NCBI RefSeq assembly: GCF_014639235.1
Contig: NZ_BMFU01000004.1
Span: forward strand, 427,222-491,221
Source: Paenibacillus silvae
GTDB lineage: Bacteria; Bacillota; Bacilli; Paenibacillales; Paenibacillaceae
Direction: 5' to 3'
DNA: 64,000 bases
Part shown: positions 14,698 to 24,255 of the stretch, piece by piece
Position numbering within the stretch: position 1 is the stretch's first letter
Layout of the letters: each line of letters opens with the position of its first letter
The notes under the pieces: generated by a model
Told to the model about the DNA's origin: nothing
The model's database searches: none
What the model saw: the letters and a program-made list of their open reading frames with translations, nothing else
Program-made: the position numbers and the translations under genes

Positions 14698-15105
14698 GTG
14701 AATCTTTTAAATGATATCAGTTTTAAAAGATTGCAAGGTGCACTCGATGCGTCGAACATCAGACAACGAACGATTGCTGACAACATCGCGAATGCCGATA
14801 CCCCGTATTTCAAGCGCTCAGACGTTTCTTTTGAAGAAATGCTGCAGGAACAGATGAACGGTGATCTGCCTGTTCTCAAAGGTAAAGTAACTGCTCCAAG
14901 GCATTTTGTCATAGGTCCTTCCTCTTCTATACCAACGCCAGTAGTTAATATGGACCAGTCCACCTCCATGAATAACAACCAGAATAACGTGGATATTGAT
15001 CGGGAAATGAGCCTTCTGGCGGACAATCAATTGCGTTACAACGCTTATATCCAGCAAGTAAACGAACAGATTAAAATGATGCGAATCGGCGTAGAAGGGA
15101 GATAA
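14698..15105 (+). CDS. flgB: Flagellar basal-body rod protein FlgB
   Basis: A 135-residue proximal rod protein. The N-terminal rod motif DASNIRQRTIADNIANADTPYFKR and the C-terminal helix DREMSLLADNQLRYNAYIQQVNEQ are characteristic. It is exported through the flagellar type III apparatus and joins FlgC and FliE in the rod. Start is GTG 14698 behind AGAGGAGGG; the family N terminus begins here. It is the first gene of the fla/che operon. Confidence 0.96.
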   Translation: MNLLNDISFKRLQGALDASNIRQRTIADNIANADTPYFKRSDVSFEEMLQEQMNGDLPVLKGKVTAPRHFVIGPSSSIPTPVVNMDQSTSMNNNQNNVDIDREMSLLADNQLRYNAYIQQVNEQIKMMRIGVEGR

Positions 15106-15110
15106 CATCG

Positions 15111-15563
15111 TTGAATATTAGTAACAGTTTTGGAATCAGTGCTTCAGCCCTTACGGCTCAACGGTTACGAATGGACGTCATCTCATCCAACATAGCAAAT
15201 GCGGAAACCACGCGCGCAAGCATGGTTAATGGGGTTGCAGTTCCTTATAAAAGGAAAATGGTTGTACTTGAGCCGAATAAAACGTCCTTTAGTACAATGC
15301 TGCAAAATCAGATGCAAGGTGGAGGAACGGGTGACGGTGTCAGAGTAACCGAAATCCGAGAAGATCAGTCGCCACTCAAGCCAGTCTATGATCCTACTCA
15401 TCCTGACGCAAACGCAGAAGGTTATGTATATATGCCGAATGTGGATATTGCGAAGGAAATGGTCGATATGATCTCGGCTTCACGTTCTTATGAGGCTAAC
15501 GTTACAGCACTGAATTCAACCAAAGCGATGATTTCCAAAGCCTTGGAGATCGGTAGATCTTAA
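15111..15563 (+). CDS. flgC: Flagellar basal-body rod protein FlgC
   Basis: A 150-residue rod protein. The N terminus NSFGISASALTAQRLRMDVISSNIANAETT matches the conserved rod/hook N-terminal motif, and the C-terminal NVDIAKEMVDMISASRSYEANVTALN is the typical axial helix. Start is TTG 15111 with GAAGGGAGAT upstream, 5 bases after flgB. It functions with FlgB in the proximal rod. Confidence 0.96.
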   Translation: MNISNSFGISASALTAQRLRMDVISSNIANAETTRASMVNGVAVPYKRKMVVLEPNKTSFSTMLQNQMQGGGTGDGVRVTEIREDQSPLKPVYDPTHPDANAEGYVYMPNVDIAKEMVDMISASRSYEANVTALNSTKAMISKALEIGRS

Positions 15564-15617
15564 TCTGTTGCATTTTTCGACAACAATTGAAACCAGGAGA
15601 TAAGAGGAGGGACATTC

Positions 15618-15929
15618 ATGATTCAGAATAATATGTTCAACATTCAAGGTGCCCAGCAGTTACAGATGAAAAGCACTGTTGAAAATAAACCTTCTACACC
15701 AGCCGAGAGCATTCAGAGCTTCGGTACATATTTACAAAATGCGTTGGGGTCTGTCGCTGCACAGGAGTCCCAGGCGCATGAAATGTCTAATCAGTTTTTG
15801 ATCGGCAAGGCGAATGTAGATCAGGTAATGATTGCTTCAGAACAAGCCTTGTTAAGTTTGCAGCTGACCTCTCAGGTTCGAAACAAAGTGGTTGAGGCAT
15901 ATCAGGAGATTATGCGCACGCAGTTATAA
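15618..15929 (+). CDS. fliE: Flagellar hook-basal body protein FliE
   Basis: A 103-residue FliE. The conserved C-terminal half has SQAHEMSNQFLIGKANVDQVMIASEQALLSLQLTSQVRNKVVEAYQEIMR. FliE links the MS ring (FliF) to the rod and is among the first export substrates. The ATG at 15618 follows AGAGGAGGG. fliF follows after about 130 bases. Confidence 0.96.
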   Translation: MIQNNMFNIQGAQQLQMKSTVENKPSTPAESIQSFGTYLQNALGSVAAQESQAHEMSNQFLIGKANVDQVMIASEQALLSLQLTSQVRNKVVEAYQEIMRTQL

Positions 15930-16060
15930 GAAATACTTGCGCAGACAATAGCGCTGATCATTACGACAAGCAGCTGCGATGCTGCTCCTCATACAGGCTA
16001 ATGGAACGCTAAGGCCTCGTGGAAGGACAGACTAAGCAAAGTTTCGGATGGGGTGACAGA

Positions 16061-17647
16061 GTGAATGAGAGAATTGCCCAGTACAGGGACAAGGCATCAC
16101 AGTACTGGAACAGCTTTAGCAAGAAGCAAAAAACATTATTTATTTCAACCTTCTTATTTCTGATTTTGGCAGCAGTCGTTCTGACGATGCAGTTATCCAA
16201 AACGGAATATGAAGTTGCGTTCACTGATTTAAATGCAAGCGATTCGGCTGGTGTAATCAATTATCTGAACTCATCCAATATTCCTTACAAGCTCAGTGCG
16301 GATGGAAAGAGCATCTCTGTGCCTAGTACAGATGTAGCACTGACGAAAGTTAATATCGGATCTCAAGGCATTATTCAAAATGGCTCGCTCGGTTATAAAG
16401 CATTTGAAACTTCTTCATCGCCGATTGGTATGACGGATAAAGAGTTTGATGTGAAGTATAACAATGCGTTAAACGGAGAGGTAGAAAAGCTGCTTGAAAG
16501 AATGCAGGGAATTCAGGATGCCAAAGTGCTGGTTAACATGCCGAAAGATAACATCTTTGCAGGTCTGGAAGAGCAGGACAAAGCCTCGGCTTCCGTAGCA
16601 CTTCAGTTCAAACCCGGTTATCATCCGAACCAGGCAGCTGTAGACGGATACTTTAATTTGGTTAAAACGGCTGTCCCGAACCTGCCGATTGAAAATATCA
16701 CCATCACGAACACGGATGAAGCTGAGCTCATTCCAACAGCTCGCGGTGGCAGCGGTGGGTTGTCATCTGAAGTTCAGGAAAATATGGCTTTGCAGAAAAA
16801 GTTCGAAAGTGATGTGCGGAACAACGTTAAACAGTTCCTTTCTCAAATTGTGGGTGAGGACAAGGTTAACGTGCTCGTAGCCTCGAAACTGAATTTTGAC
16901 AAGGTGACCAGCAAAGAAAATATGGTTACACCTGTGGATCAGGAAAACATGAAGGGCATCGAGATCAGCGTGCAGCAGATTCAAAAAAGCTATACAGGAG
17001 GAGCTACACCATCCGGTGGTGTCGCAGGGACCGGTCAACAGGACGTCCCAGGTTATCCTTCTTCAGATACAAACAGCAATGGGAATTCAGAGGAATCATC
17101 AAGCACCATTAACTATGAAGTGAATCGAATTGCCAGAGATATCATTTCAAGCCCATATACTGTAAAAGATTTAACCATTAACGTTGCGGTTGAACCGCCG
17201 GCAGGACAAACTGAATTGCAGCAGCCGGTTCGGGATGCCATTGAAAATATTCTGGTGAATATCGTTCGTGCCTCCCTGGCAGATTCAGGTACTACAATAA
17301 CAGACGCAGATTTGACGAAAAAAGTTTCAGTCATGTCACAAGGGTTCGCAACGGCTGCAGATGCCAAAACAGGCTTCCAGCTGACACCTGCAATGATGTG
17401 GGGTGGCGGGGCGCTTATTGCAGCTTTGATTGCTACAGTTGTGATCCTGTTAGTGCGTCGTCGTCGTAAACAAAATGAGTTTGAGGAAGAAGAAGACATT
17501 CCGCTTCCAGTAGCAACAGAGTTCCCGTCCATAACACTGGACAGTGTGACGAACGAAAGTCAAGTGCGCAAACAATTGGAGAGTTTGGCCAAGAAAAAGC
17601 CGGACGAATTCGTCAATCTGCTGCGTACGTGGCTGGCTGACGAATAG
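16061..17647 (+). CDS. fliF: Flagellar MS-ring protein FliF
   Basis: A 528-residue inner-membrane ring protein with two membrane segments (about residues 26-44 and 445-465). A large extracytoplasmic ring-building region lies between them, and an acidic C-terminal cytoplasmic tail (QVRKQLESLAKKKPDEFVNLLRTWL) binds FliG. The frame is open from GTG 16019. The GTG at 16061 is preferred because GGGGTGA precedes it at good spacing and the start MNERIAQYRDK aligns with the B. subtilis FliF N terminus. With the longer start it would have 542 residues. Confidence 0.93.
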   Translation: MNERIAQYRDKASQYWNSFSKKQKTLFISTFLFLILAAVVLTMQLSKTEYEVAFTDLNASDSAGVINYLNSSNIPYKLSADGKSISVPSTDVALTKVNIGSQGIIQNGSLGYKAFETSSSPIGMTDKEFDVKYNNALNGEVEKLLERMQGIQDAKVLVNMPKDNIFAGLEEQDKASASVALQFKPGYHPNQAAVDGYFNLVKTAVPNLPIENITITNTDEAELIPTARGGSGGLSSEVQENMALQKKFESDVRNNVKQFLSQIVGEDKVNVLVASKLNFDKVTSKENMVTPVDQENMKGIEISVQQIQKSYTGGATPSGGVAGTGQQDVPGYPSSDTNSNGNSEESSSTINYEVNRIARDIISSPYTVKDLTINVAVEPPAGQTELQQPVRDAIENILVNIVRASLADSGTTITDADLTKKVSVMSQGFATAADAKTGFQLTPAMMWGGGALIAALIATVVILLVRRRRKQNEFEEEEDIPLPVATEFPSITLDSVTNESQVRKQLESLAKKKPDEFVNLLRTWLADE

Positions 17648-17658
17648 AGGTGAACACA

Positions 17659-18675
17659 TTGGCAAAAGCAGGCAGTCAAACGTTGACTGGCAGACAAAAA
17701 GCAGCAATCTTGTTAATTACATTAGGTCCGGAAGTATCAGCGCAAATCTTCAAGCATTTACGTGACGAGGAGATTGAGCAGCTAACTTTGGAAATCGCCA
17801 ATGTACGTAAGGTGGATGCTTCGGAGAAGGATCTCATCATGTCCGAGTTTCACCAGATCTGTTTGGCGCAAGAGTATATCTCTCAAGGCGGTATTAACTA
17901 TGCCAAAGAGATTTTGGAAAAGGCGCTCGGCTCGACCAAAGCGCTTGAAGTTATTAATCGTTTGACCGCTACACTGCAAGTCAGACCATTTGATTTTGCA
18001 CGTAAAGCAGATCCAAACCAGATTTTGAACTTTATTCAGAATGAAAGTCCGCAAACGATCGCTCTTGTCTTGTCATATTTGCAATTTGAACAGGCCGCAG
18101 CGATTCTGTCATCTCTTCCTCAGGAGAAGCAGGCTGAGGTTGCTCGCAGAGTAGCGGTTATGGACAGCACGTCACCGGAAGTTATTTCACAGGTTGAGCG
18201 TGTGCTGGAACAGAAACTGTCATCTACAGTAACGCAGGATTACACGAATGCCGGTGGTATCGAGTCCATTGTTCAGATCTTGAACGGTGTCGATCGGGGA
18301 ACAGAGCGTACGATTCTGGATTCACTGGAGATTCAAGACCCGGAACTGGCAGAAGAGATCAAAAAACGTATGTTCGTTTTCGAAGATATTGTCAATGTGG
18401 ACGATCGTTCCATTCAACGTATTATCCGAGATATCGACAATGCCGATCTGCAGCTTGCACTCAAAGTGGCAAGCGAGGAAGTACGGGAGGCCGTGTTCCG
18501 GAATATGTCGAAACGCATGTCCGAAACATTCAAGGAAGAGATGGAATTTATGGGACCTGTACGGTTGCGTGATGTGGAGGAAGCTCAGACACGTATCGTA
18601 GGTACAATCCGCAGACTGGAAGAAGCCGGTGAGATCATTATCGCACGTGGCGGAGGAGATGATATCATTGTCTAA
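17659..18675 (+). CDS. fliG: Flagellar motor switch protein FliG
   Basis: A 338-residue rotor protein that couples FliF to FliM and contacts the MotA stator. LTGRQKAAILLITLG at the N terminus, the middle-domain EHPQ-equivalent ESPQTIALVLSYL and the C-terminal charged torque helix (DLQLALKVASEEVREAVFRNMSKR) are present. The frame opens at GTG 17650, but TTG 17659 is chosen because GAGGTGA lies five bases before it and the 338-residue product equals B. subtilis FliG in length. The start lies 11 bases after fliF. Confidence 0.95.
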   Translation: MAKAGSQTLTGRQKAAILLITLGPEVSAQIFKHLRDEEIEQLTLEIANVRKVDASEKDLIMSEFHQICLAQEYISQGGINYAKEILEKALGSTKALEVINRLTATLQVRPFDFARKADPNQILNFIQNESPQTIALVLSYLQFEQAAAILSSLPQEKQAEVARRVAVMDSTSPEVISQVERVLEQKLSSTVTQDYTNAGGIESIVQILNGVDRGTERTILDSLEIQDPELAEEIKKRMFVFEDIVNVDDRSIQRIIRDIDNADLQLALKVASEEVREAVFRNMSKRMSETFKEEMEFMGPVRLRDVEEAQTRIVGTIRRLEEAGEIIIARGGGDDIIV

Positions 18676-19525
18676 TTTGATTAAATCTTTCCAGTACGTT
18701 CCTGTCGAAGACCATAAAAGGCTCGAAAATCATCATTACTACGGTAATGAAGAAGAGTCCGGATTGGATGGGAACGAAGCTGCAGTTTCCGAAGCAGAAG
18801 TACTTCGTGCACGAGTGGACGAAGAGACGGAACGGCTTACTGCCGAGATGCTGGAGGATGCCAAGGAGTTTGCGGAAAAGCAGGTGCGTGATGCTTCGGA
18901 AGAAGCAGAACGAATGCTTCAGGAAGCCCGGGAACAGATTGATCGCTGGTGGCAGGAACAACGAGAGCAGGATGAGCATCTGACTGAGGCTCTGCGATCA
19001 CAAGGTTTCCAGCAAGGGTTTGAAGAAGGAAGAGCACAAGCTGAAGTAGAGCTCCAGGTGAAGATCGAAGAGATGATGAGAGAAGCACAAGAGGTGCTTC
19101 AGGAAGCCTATGTTGCCAAAGATCAGATTATTCAGGAGGCAGAGCCTTTCCTTGTTGAACTTGCTTGCGGCATTGCGGAGAAAGTTATTGACAAGCAGCT
19201 GACGGTGGAGCCTGAACAAACCCTCGAACTGATACGTCAGAGTTTATCAAGAAAAAGAGAACAGGGTCAGATTACACTTTGTGTGGCGCCTGAACAGTTT
19301 TCTTTTGTACAAGCGGCACGGGAAGAACTGGCTCTCTCTATTGATTCGCAAGCAGAGCTGCAGATTCTGCCGGATGCAACGGTTAAGGATAAAGGGTGTG
19401 TAATCCGTTCTGCGTTCGGGAGTGTTGATGCACGGATTGATACACAGCTTGCCGAGATAAAAAAAGAACTGATCCGCATAGCACTTGAGGATGAGGAGCG
19501 AAAACATCAACATGAAAGTTCTTAG
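18668..19525 (+). CDS. fliH: Flagellar export regulator FliH
   Basis: A 285-residue FliH, the regulator of the FliI ATPase. It has a long Glu/Gln-rich coiled coil with AEMLEDAKEFAEKQV-type heptads and a C-terminal VATE/FliH domain (ELACGIAEKVIDKQLTVEPEQTLELI). The open frame reaches back to 18629 inside fliG, but TTG 18668 (SNLIKSFQY) follows GGAGGAG and matches the usual MSNxIKS start. It overlaps fliG by 8 bases and fliI by 14. Confidence 0.92.
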   Translation: MSNLIKSFQYVPVEDHKRLENHHYYGNEEESGLDGNEAAVSEAEVLRARVDEETERLTAEMLEDAKEFAEKQVRDASEEAERMLQEAREQIDRWWQEQREQDEHLTEALRSQGFQQGFEEGRAQAEVELQVKIEEMMREAQEVLQEAYVAKDQIIQEAEPFLVELACGIAEKVIDKQLTVEPEQTLELIRQSLSRKREQGQITLCVAPEQFSFVQAAREELALSIDSQAELQILPDATVKDKGCVIRSAFGSVDARIDTQLAEIKKELIRIALEDEERKHQHESS

Positions 19526-20831
19526 TTCACAGCGATATATGGAGCATCTGCGGCAATTTGATCCTGTTCGGATTAACGGCAAAGTAACTCAGGTGATAGG
19601 GCTGATGGTGGAGTCCGAAGGCCCTGATGCCAGCATCGGTGATGTGTGTTACATCTACCCCGGAAAATCTGCCAAGCCGCTTCAGGCTGAGGTCGTGGGG
19701 TTTCGGGATAACAAAGTGCTGCTTATGCCGCTCGGGGAGCTTCAATCTATTGGCCCCGGCTGTGACGTCGTAGGTACAGGGAAGCCTCTCGGAGTGCAGG
19801 TGGGCTCAGAGCTTCTCGGTAAAGTGCTGGATGGACTTGGACAGCCGCTTGATGGTTCGCTGCTACCTTCCAGAATGCCGATGTACTCTACCTCCAATAC
19901 TCCTGTAAATCCGATGGATCGTCCACGTGTACTTGAAACGATGAGTGTGGGTGTCCGGGCAATCGATGGTTTGTTAACGGTAGGCAAAGGGCAGCGGGTT
20001 GGTATTTTTGCCGGTTCAGGTGTTGGTAAAAGTACATTGATGGGCATGATTGCCCGGAATACCGCAGCGGATGTCAATGTGATTGCACTTGTCGGAGAAC
20101 GTGGTCGGGAGGTACGTGACTTTATTGAGCGGGATTTGGGACCAGAAGGTCTGGAGCGTTCTGTAGTCATTGTTGCAACATCTGATCAGCCTGCCTTGAT
20201 CCGAATCAAAGGGGCCGTTATTGCAACGACGATTGCGGAATATTTCCGGGATCGGGGAATGAATGTCATGTTGATGATGGATTCTGTTACCCGCTATGCG
20301 ATGGCGCAAAGAGAAGTGGGCCTGGCTGTAGGTGAACCACCTGCAATGAGAGGGTATACCCCTTCGGTATTTGCAAGTCTGCCCAAGCTGCTGGAACGTG
20401 CGGGCACGGGACCAACGGGGTCGATTACAGCATTTTATACTGTACTTGTCGACGGGGATGACATGAACGAGCCGATTGCTGACGCGGTGCGTGGGATACT
20501 GGATGGTCACATTGTGTTAAACCGTGCGATAGCCAATAAAGGGCACTTCCCCGCAATAGATGTGCTTGCCAGCATCAGCCGTGTCATGAAGGATATAGCT
20601 CCTGAAGAACAGATTGAAGCGGTAAACAATATGAAACGTCTCATGGCCGTGTATAAGGAATCAGAGGATTTGATCAACATCGGTGCTTACCAGCGTGGAT
20701 CAAATGCGGCTATAGATGAAGCGATGGACCAGATTGATCATATTTGGGAGTTTACGAAGCAGAAGGTCGATGAAAAGACATCGTTGAGTGAGGTACAGGA
20801 GCGGTTGATTCTGGAGTTTGCAAGGAGATGA
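19512..20831 (+). CDS. fliI: Flagellum-specific ATPase FliI
   Basis: A 439-residue F1-ATPase-beta-like hexameric ATPase of flagellar export. Walker A AGSGVGKS (167-174), ALVGERGREVRDFIERDLG, Walker B NVMLMMDSVTRYAMAQREVGLAVGEPPAMRGYTPSVFA and the C-terminal domain are complete. The frame opens at ATG 19485, but the ATG at 19512 gives the family-typical length (B. subtilis 438). GATGAGGAG lies rather far upstream, so the start is less certain. It overlaps fliH by 14 bases. Confidence 0.95.
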   Translation: MKVLSSQRYMEHLRQFDPVRINGKVTQVIGLMVESEGPDASIGDVCYIYPGKSAKPLQAEVVGFRDNKVLLMPLGELQSIGPGCDVVGTGKPLGVQVGSELLGKVLDGLGQPLDGSLLPSRMPMYSTSNTPVNPMDRPRVLETMSVGVRAIDGLLTVGKGQRVGIFAGSGVGKSTLMGMIARNTAADVNVIALVGERGREVRDFIERDLGPEGLERSVVIVATSDQPALIRIKGAVIATTIAEYFRDRGMNVMLMMDSVTRYAMAQREVGLAVGEPPAMRGYTPSVFASLPKLLERAGTGPTGSITAFYTVLVDGDDMNEPIADAVRGILDGHIVLNRAIANKGHFPAIDVLASISRVMKDIAPEEQIEAVNNMKRLMAVYKESEDLINIGAYQRGSNAAIDEAMDQIDHIWEFTKQKVDEKTSLSEVQERLILEFARR

Positions 20832-20842
20832 ATAGGTAAACG

Positions 20843-21295
20843 ATGAAATTTCGATATCATTTCCAGAAGGTTGTTGACCTAAAGAGCAATGAGAAGACAC
20901 AGGCAGAGTGGATGTTATCTTCAGCCATTGGTAAATTGCAAACGGAAGAAGAACATCTGATGCAATTAATTAATGATCGGAACAGTCTGATGGACATTAT
21001 TCAATCTTCTGCAGAGAGTTGTGCATCAGCGTCCAGTTTACAGGAGTTGCAGCGTTATGCATTTCACCTGGACGAGTGTATCTCACGGAAGAGCAGCGAT
21101 GTCAAGCATGCTCAGGTTAATGTGCAGCGGAATCAGACCTTCCTTAATGGTAAAGTAATAGACGAAAAAGTGTGGCTTGGAGCGAGGGATAAGGCCAAAA
21201 TCAGATTTCAGCAAGAGATGCTCCTCCGGGAACAGAACGATCTGGACGAGATGGCTACTGTACGCTTCGCTGCCAAAGCCGGGCGCGCGAACTGA
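20843..21295 (+). CDS. fliJ: Flagellar export chaperone FliJ
   Basis: A 150-residue, almost entirely alpha-helical coiled-coil protein (MKFRYHFQKVVDLKSNEKTQAEWML at the N terminus), matching FliJ in length and in position after fliI. FliJ resembles the gamma stalk of F-ATPases and stimulates export through FlhA. The ATG at 20843 lies 11 bases after fliI with AAGGAGATGA upstream. Confidence 0.9.
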   Translation: MKFRYHFQKVVDLKSNEKTQAEWMLSSAIGKLQTEEEHLMQLINDRNSLMDIIQSSAESCASASSLQELQRYAFHLDECISRKSSDVKHAQVNVQRNQTFLNGKVIDEKVWLGARDKAKIRFQQEMLLREQNDLDEMATVRFAAKAGRAN

Positions 21296-21339
21296 TAGGT
21301 GAGCCGGACGCGAAGTTGTCTCGTGAAGGAGGAATAACG

Positions 21340-22278
21340 GTGGCTGTAAAAGACACTGATATGGAAAAAGAATCCGGGAATGGATGGGAAAAGTTTCTCA
21401 TGATTTCCATTCCGATTGTATTTACGGTTGTACTGTTGGGTGTACTGCTTACCCTATTTAATGTAGATATTCGGAATAATGCACTTGAACTTGCCCAGAA
21501 AATTCCTTTTGTGAAGAACTGGGTGCCTGATCCGGTTCTGGACCCGGAGAAGGAAAAGCTGAAAAGCTCGGAAAAACAGGTAGAAAGCGCCGAAGCAACG
21601 ATTGAGAAATTGAAGTCTCAAGTTACGGCCAAAGACGCTGAGATCAAAGCGGCTAAAGAAGCAACAGCTGCCGAAACACAGAAAACGGCTGATTTGCAAA
21701 AAAAACTGGATGAAGCCCAAAAGGCTGCTGAAACAGCGGCAACGGCACAGCCGGAAACGGAAAGTGATTATCAGAAGCAGATTAAAAGTTTGGCCAAAAT
21801 GTATGCGGATATGAGCCCAAGTAAAGCTGCGCCGATTTTGCAAAATATGACGAATGAAGAAATGGTGCTGATGTTAAGTGCGATGCAGTCCACGGCACGT
21901 ACGAAGGTCCTGGAGAAAATGGACCCGAAAACCGCTGCAGATGTGACGATGATGATGAAGGATGCGAAACCTTCAGGGGACCTGGCACTGGATGCATTGC
22001 AATCCCGCTTGAAAAAGGAAACTGCCGCCACATCTACAACAACAGCGACGAACAGCAAAAATCTGGACAAAAACCAGTTAAGTCAGACCTTTGCCTCCAT
22101 GTCTGCGTCCAGTGGTGCCAAATTGTTGCTGGAAACCTACAAAATAAGTCCAGATAAAACACTTACCATACTGAATTCAGTTAATGATGCAACTCGGTCA
22201 CAATTGCTTGAAAATATGTCCAAGGAAGATTCGGTTGAAACCGCTAAAGTTTTGAATCGGCTGATGGGCAATAAATAA
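21340..22278 (+). CDS. YlxF/MotE-like membrane coiled-coil protein
   Basis: A 312-residue protein with a short cytoplasmic N terminus and one membrane segment (about residues 20-42, FLMISIPIVFTVVLLGVLL). A long Lys/Ala/Glu coiled coil (EAATIEKLKSQVTAKDAEI type) follows. The C-terminal part has MgtE N-domain-like helical repeats (MYADMSPSKAAPILQNMTNEEMVLML and related). B. subtilis ylxF occupies the same place between fliJ and fliK; MotE in proteobacteria has the same architecture and acts as a motor chaperone. The start is GTG 21340, preceded by GAAGGAGGA. The precise role in Firmicutes is unknown. Confidence 0.85.
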   Translation: MAVKDTDMEKESGNGWEKFLMISIPIVFTVVLLGVLLTLFNVDIRNNALELAQKIPFVKNWVPDPVLDPEKEKLKSSEKQVESAEATIEKLKSQVTAKDAEIKAAKEATAAETQKTADLQKKLDEAQKAAETAATAQPETESDYQKQIKSLAKMYADMSPSKAAPILQNMTNEEMVLMLSAMQSTARTKVLEKMDPKTAADVTMMMKDAKPSGDLALDALQSRLKKETAATSTTTATNSKNLDKNQLSQTFASMSASSGAKLLLETYKISPDKTLTILNSVNDATRSQLLENMSKEDSVETAKVLNRLMGNK

Positions 22279-22316
22279 CGGTAAAATCTGATTGGTAGAG
22301 GAGGGAGGTGAAAAAA

Positions 22317-23681
22317 ATGTCACTTGTATTTCAAATGAACTCTACAGCTTCAGCCGGGAAAGCTTCTGGTTCAACCCAAGCGGCTGGTGCACAGTCCAAA
22401 GATGCTGTTACAACTGGCGGCGAGTTTTTGCAGACGCTGGCACAATCGTTGGCTGGAGCAGGTGGGAGTGGTCAAGGCACCGATGCTGCGAATGGAGCAG
22501 CAAGTCAGACGGCTAATCCGCTTGTGTTTACTTTTGCTTCCGAAAATGAAGGAGAAAACTCTTCTTTAAATGAGGCATTGGGTTCCTTGTTTGCCGATAC
22601 AGACAAAATGGATTTGAGCGATAAGCTGAAGAAACTTTTTGGTGATCTGGATGCTTTGGAAGAAGCTTTGGAAAATGATCCAGCCTTGCTTGCAGGTCTT
22701 CAAACATTAATTCAGCAGCTGTACGCCCTGTTAAACAATAACTCGAACAGCAAACAGCAAGGTTCTTTGAACGATAACGCTGCGGAACAGGCTAACGCAG
22801 GTAAGTCTGTATCAGTGATGGAACTCTCTCAGCATCCGGCAGCTGTACGTTTTGTCCTGCAGGATGTATTGACTCAGCTCGCAGAGGAGCTTCAGAAACC
22901 AGATCGTTCATTATTGCAATCTGCTCCTGAATTCAAACAGCTGCTGCAAGAGCTGCAAGCTCAATTGAAACAGGCGGGTGTTGAAACCGATGGTAAAAAA
23001 GGCTGGGCTGAACTCAGAACGATTTTGGATACATTCAGTGTGAAGGAGCAGTCTGTTCAAACGGTAAATACGGCAAAGGCGGATTCAGTTCAAACTTCTG
23101 ATGCAGACGCACAGATTCATAATACTGGTGTCGTAACCGCTGGAGAGCTGTCCTTACGCAGCTCAGGTACAGCTGCAGGTAAACCGGCTGAACCTGTTAT
23201 GCAAGCATCCCTTTTTGCTAAAGAGATGACAAAATTTGTGGTGAACAAGCTGGATGTTGTGCAGCAAAAAGGATTTTCCGAGGCTACGATCTCACTTCGG
23301 CCTGAGCATTTGGGCAAACTGGATGTGCAGATTACGTTGCAAAACGGACAATTGGTTGCGCGCTTTATGACAGAGCATGTGATGGCTAAAGATATGCTGG
23401 AACAACAGATGATGCAGCTGCGTTCCTCGTTACAATCTCAAGGAATTCAGGTAGAACGACTTGAGGTTACCCAGAACAGCTCGCTTGGATCAGAGATGTA
23501 TCAGGATGGCGGGCGTCAACAAGGAAGTCAGTCTCAGCAGCAGCGGCGTTCCCGTGAACGTGGAGAGCAGAACGATGAAGCTGTAACAGCAGCAAGTCTT
23601 CAGGAGGAGCTGCGCAACTGGCGTAGTGAGCAAGTGGAAGACAGCGAAATTAAACGTGATTCATTTAGTGCAGAGGCTTAA
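22317..23681 (+). CDS. fliK: Flagellar hook-length control protein FliK
   Basis: A 454-residue FliK with a low-complexity Gln/Ala/Ser-rich N-terminal ruler region. The C-terminal Flg_hook domain (about residues 300-390) has ATISLRPEHLGKLDVQITLQ, LVARFMTEH and LRSSLQSQGIQVERLEV, followed by a Gln/Arg-rich tail. It measures hook length and switches FlhB specificity. The ATG at 22317 has the full GGAGGTGA five bases away; a GTG at 22308 inside that site is rejected. Confidence 0.92.
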   Translation: MSLVFQMNSTASAGKASGSTQAAGAQSKDAVTTGGEFLQTLAQSLAGAGGSGQGTDAANGAASQTANPLVFTFASENEGENSSLNEALGSLFADTDKMDLSDKLKKLFGDLDALEEALENDPALLAGLQTLIQQLYALLNNNSNSKQQGSLNDNAAEQANAGKSVSVMELSQHPAAVRFVLQDVLTQLAEELQKPDRSLLQSAPEFKQLLQELQAQLKQAGVETDGKKGWAELRTILDTFSVKEQSVQTVNTAKADSVQTSDADAQIHNTGVVTAGELSLRSSGTAAGKPAEPVMQASLFAKEMTKFVVNKLDVVQQKGFSEATISLRPEHLGKLDVQITLQNGQLVARFMTEHVMAKDMLEQQMMQLRSSLQSQGIQVERLEVTQNSSLGSEMYQDGGRQQGSQSQQQRRSRERGEQNDEAVTAASLQEELRNWRSEQVEDSEIKRDSFSAEA

Positions 23682-23700
23682 ACAGGAATGAGGTGAATAT

Positions 23701-24255
23701 ATGGCAAATGAATCTATTTCTACAAATAATGTTTGGCCCAATTATTCGGCTGCCAACAAAGCGACAACGAATCCGGCAACGAAAGAACTTGGTAAGGATC
23801 AGTTTCTCAAAATTTTGATTACCCAGCTGCAGAATCAGGACCCGATGCAACCGATGGAAGACAAAGAGTTCATAGCCCAAATGGCTCAGTTCAGTTCCGT
23901 GGAACAACTGGTGAATATCTCGTCTCAGCTTAAAACGTTAAATCAGTCACTTGGAGCTGTATCCGGTATGATTGGCATGGAGATCAGCTGGCTTTCTGCG
24001 GATAAAGCTGACAGCGGTACACTTCGTCAAGGAATTGTGGACTCGATTATTGTGCGAGACGGTGTACAGTATGCCAAGGTAGGCAAGGATGAGATCAAGC
24101 TGGATGAGATCATTCAGGTGAATCGCGCAAAGCAGGCTGACGAGGATGAAACCTCTGTGCAGAATGTACAGAATGATGCCGGGAATTCAAATGATGCCAA
24201 TGGTACAACTGGTAACGAGACTCAAAATGCTGCGGATCGTGAGCAAACGATATGA
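23701..24255 (+). CDS. flgD: Flagellar hook-capping protein FlgD
   Basis: A 184-residue FlgD. The core motif KELGKDQFLKILITQLQNQDPMQPMEDKEFIAQMAQFSSVEQL is the hallmark of hook assembly scaffolds, followed by MIGMEISW. The C-terminal part is short and Asn/Thr/Gln-rich, lacking the Ig-like domain of enteric FlgD; this is normal for Bacillus-type FlgD (YlxG). The ATG at 23701 follows GAATGAGGTGA. The stop overlaps the next gene (ATGA). Confidence 0.94.
   Translation: MANESISTNNVWPNYSAANKATTNPATKELGKDQFLKILITQLQNQDPMQPMEDKEFIAQMAQFSSVEQLVNISSQLKTLNQSLGAVSGMIGMEISWLSADKADSGTLRQGIVDSIIVRDGVQYAKVGKDEIKLDEIIQVNRAKQADEDETSVQNVQNDAGNSNDANGTTGNETQNAADREQTI

Noticed and set aside
16019..16060. Longer FliF start at GTG 16019
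   Set aside because: Only AAGG precedes it, and the extra 14 residues have no counterpart in the FliF family; kept only as an alternative.
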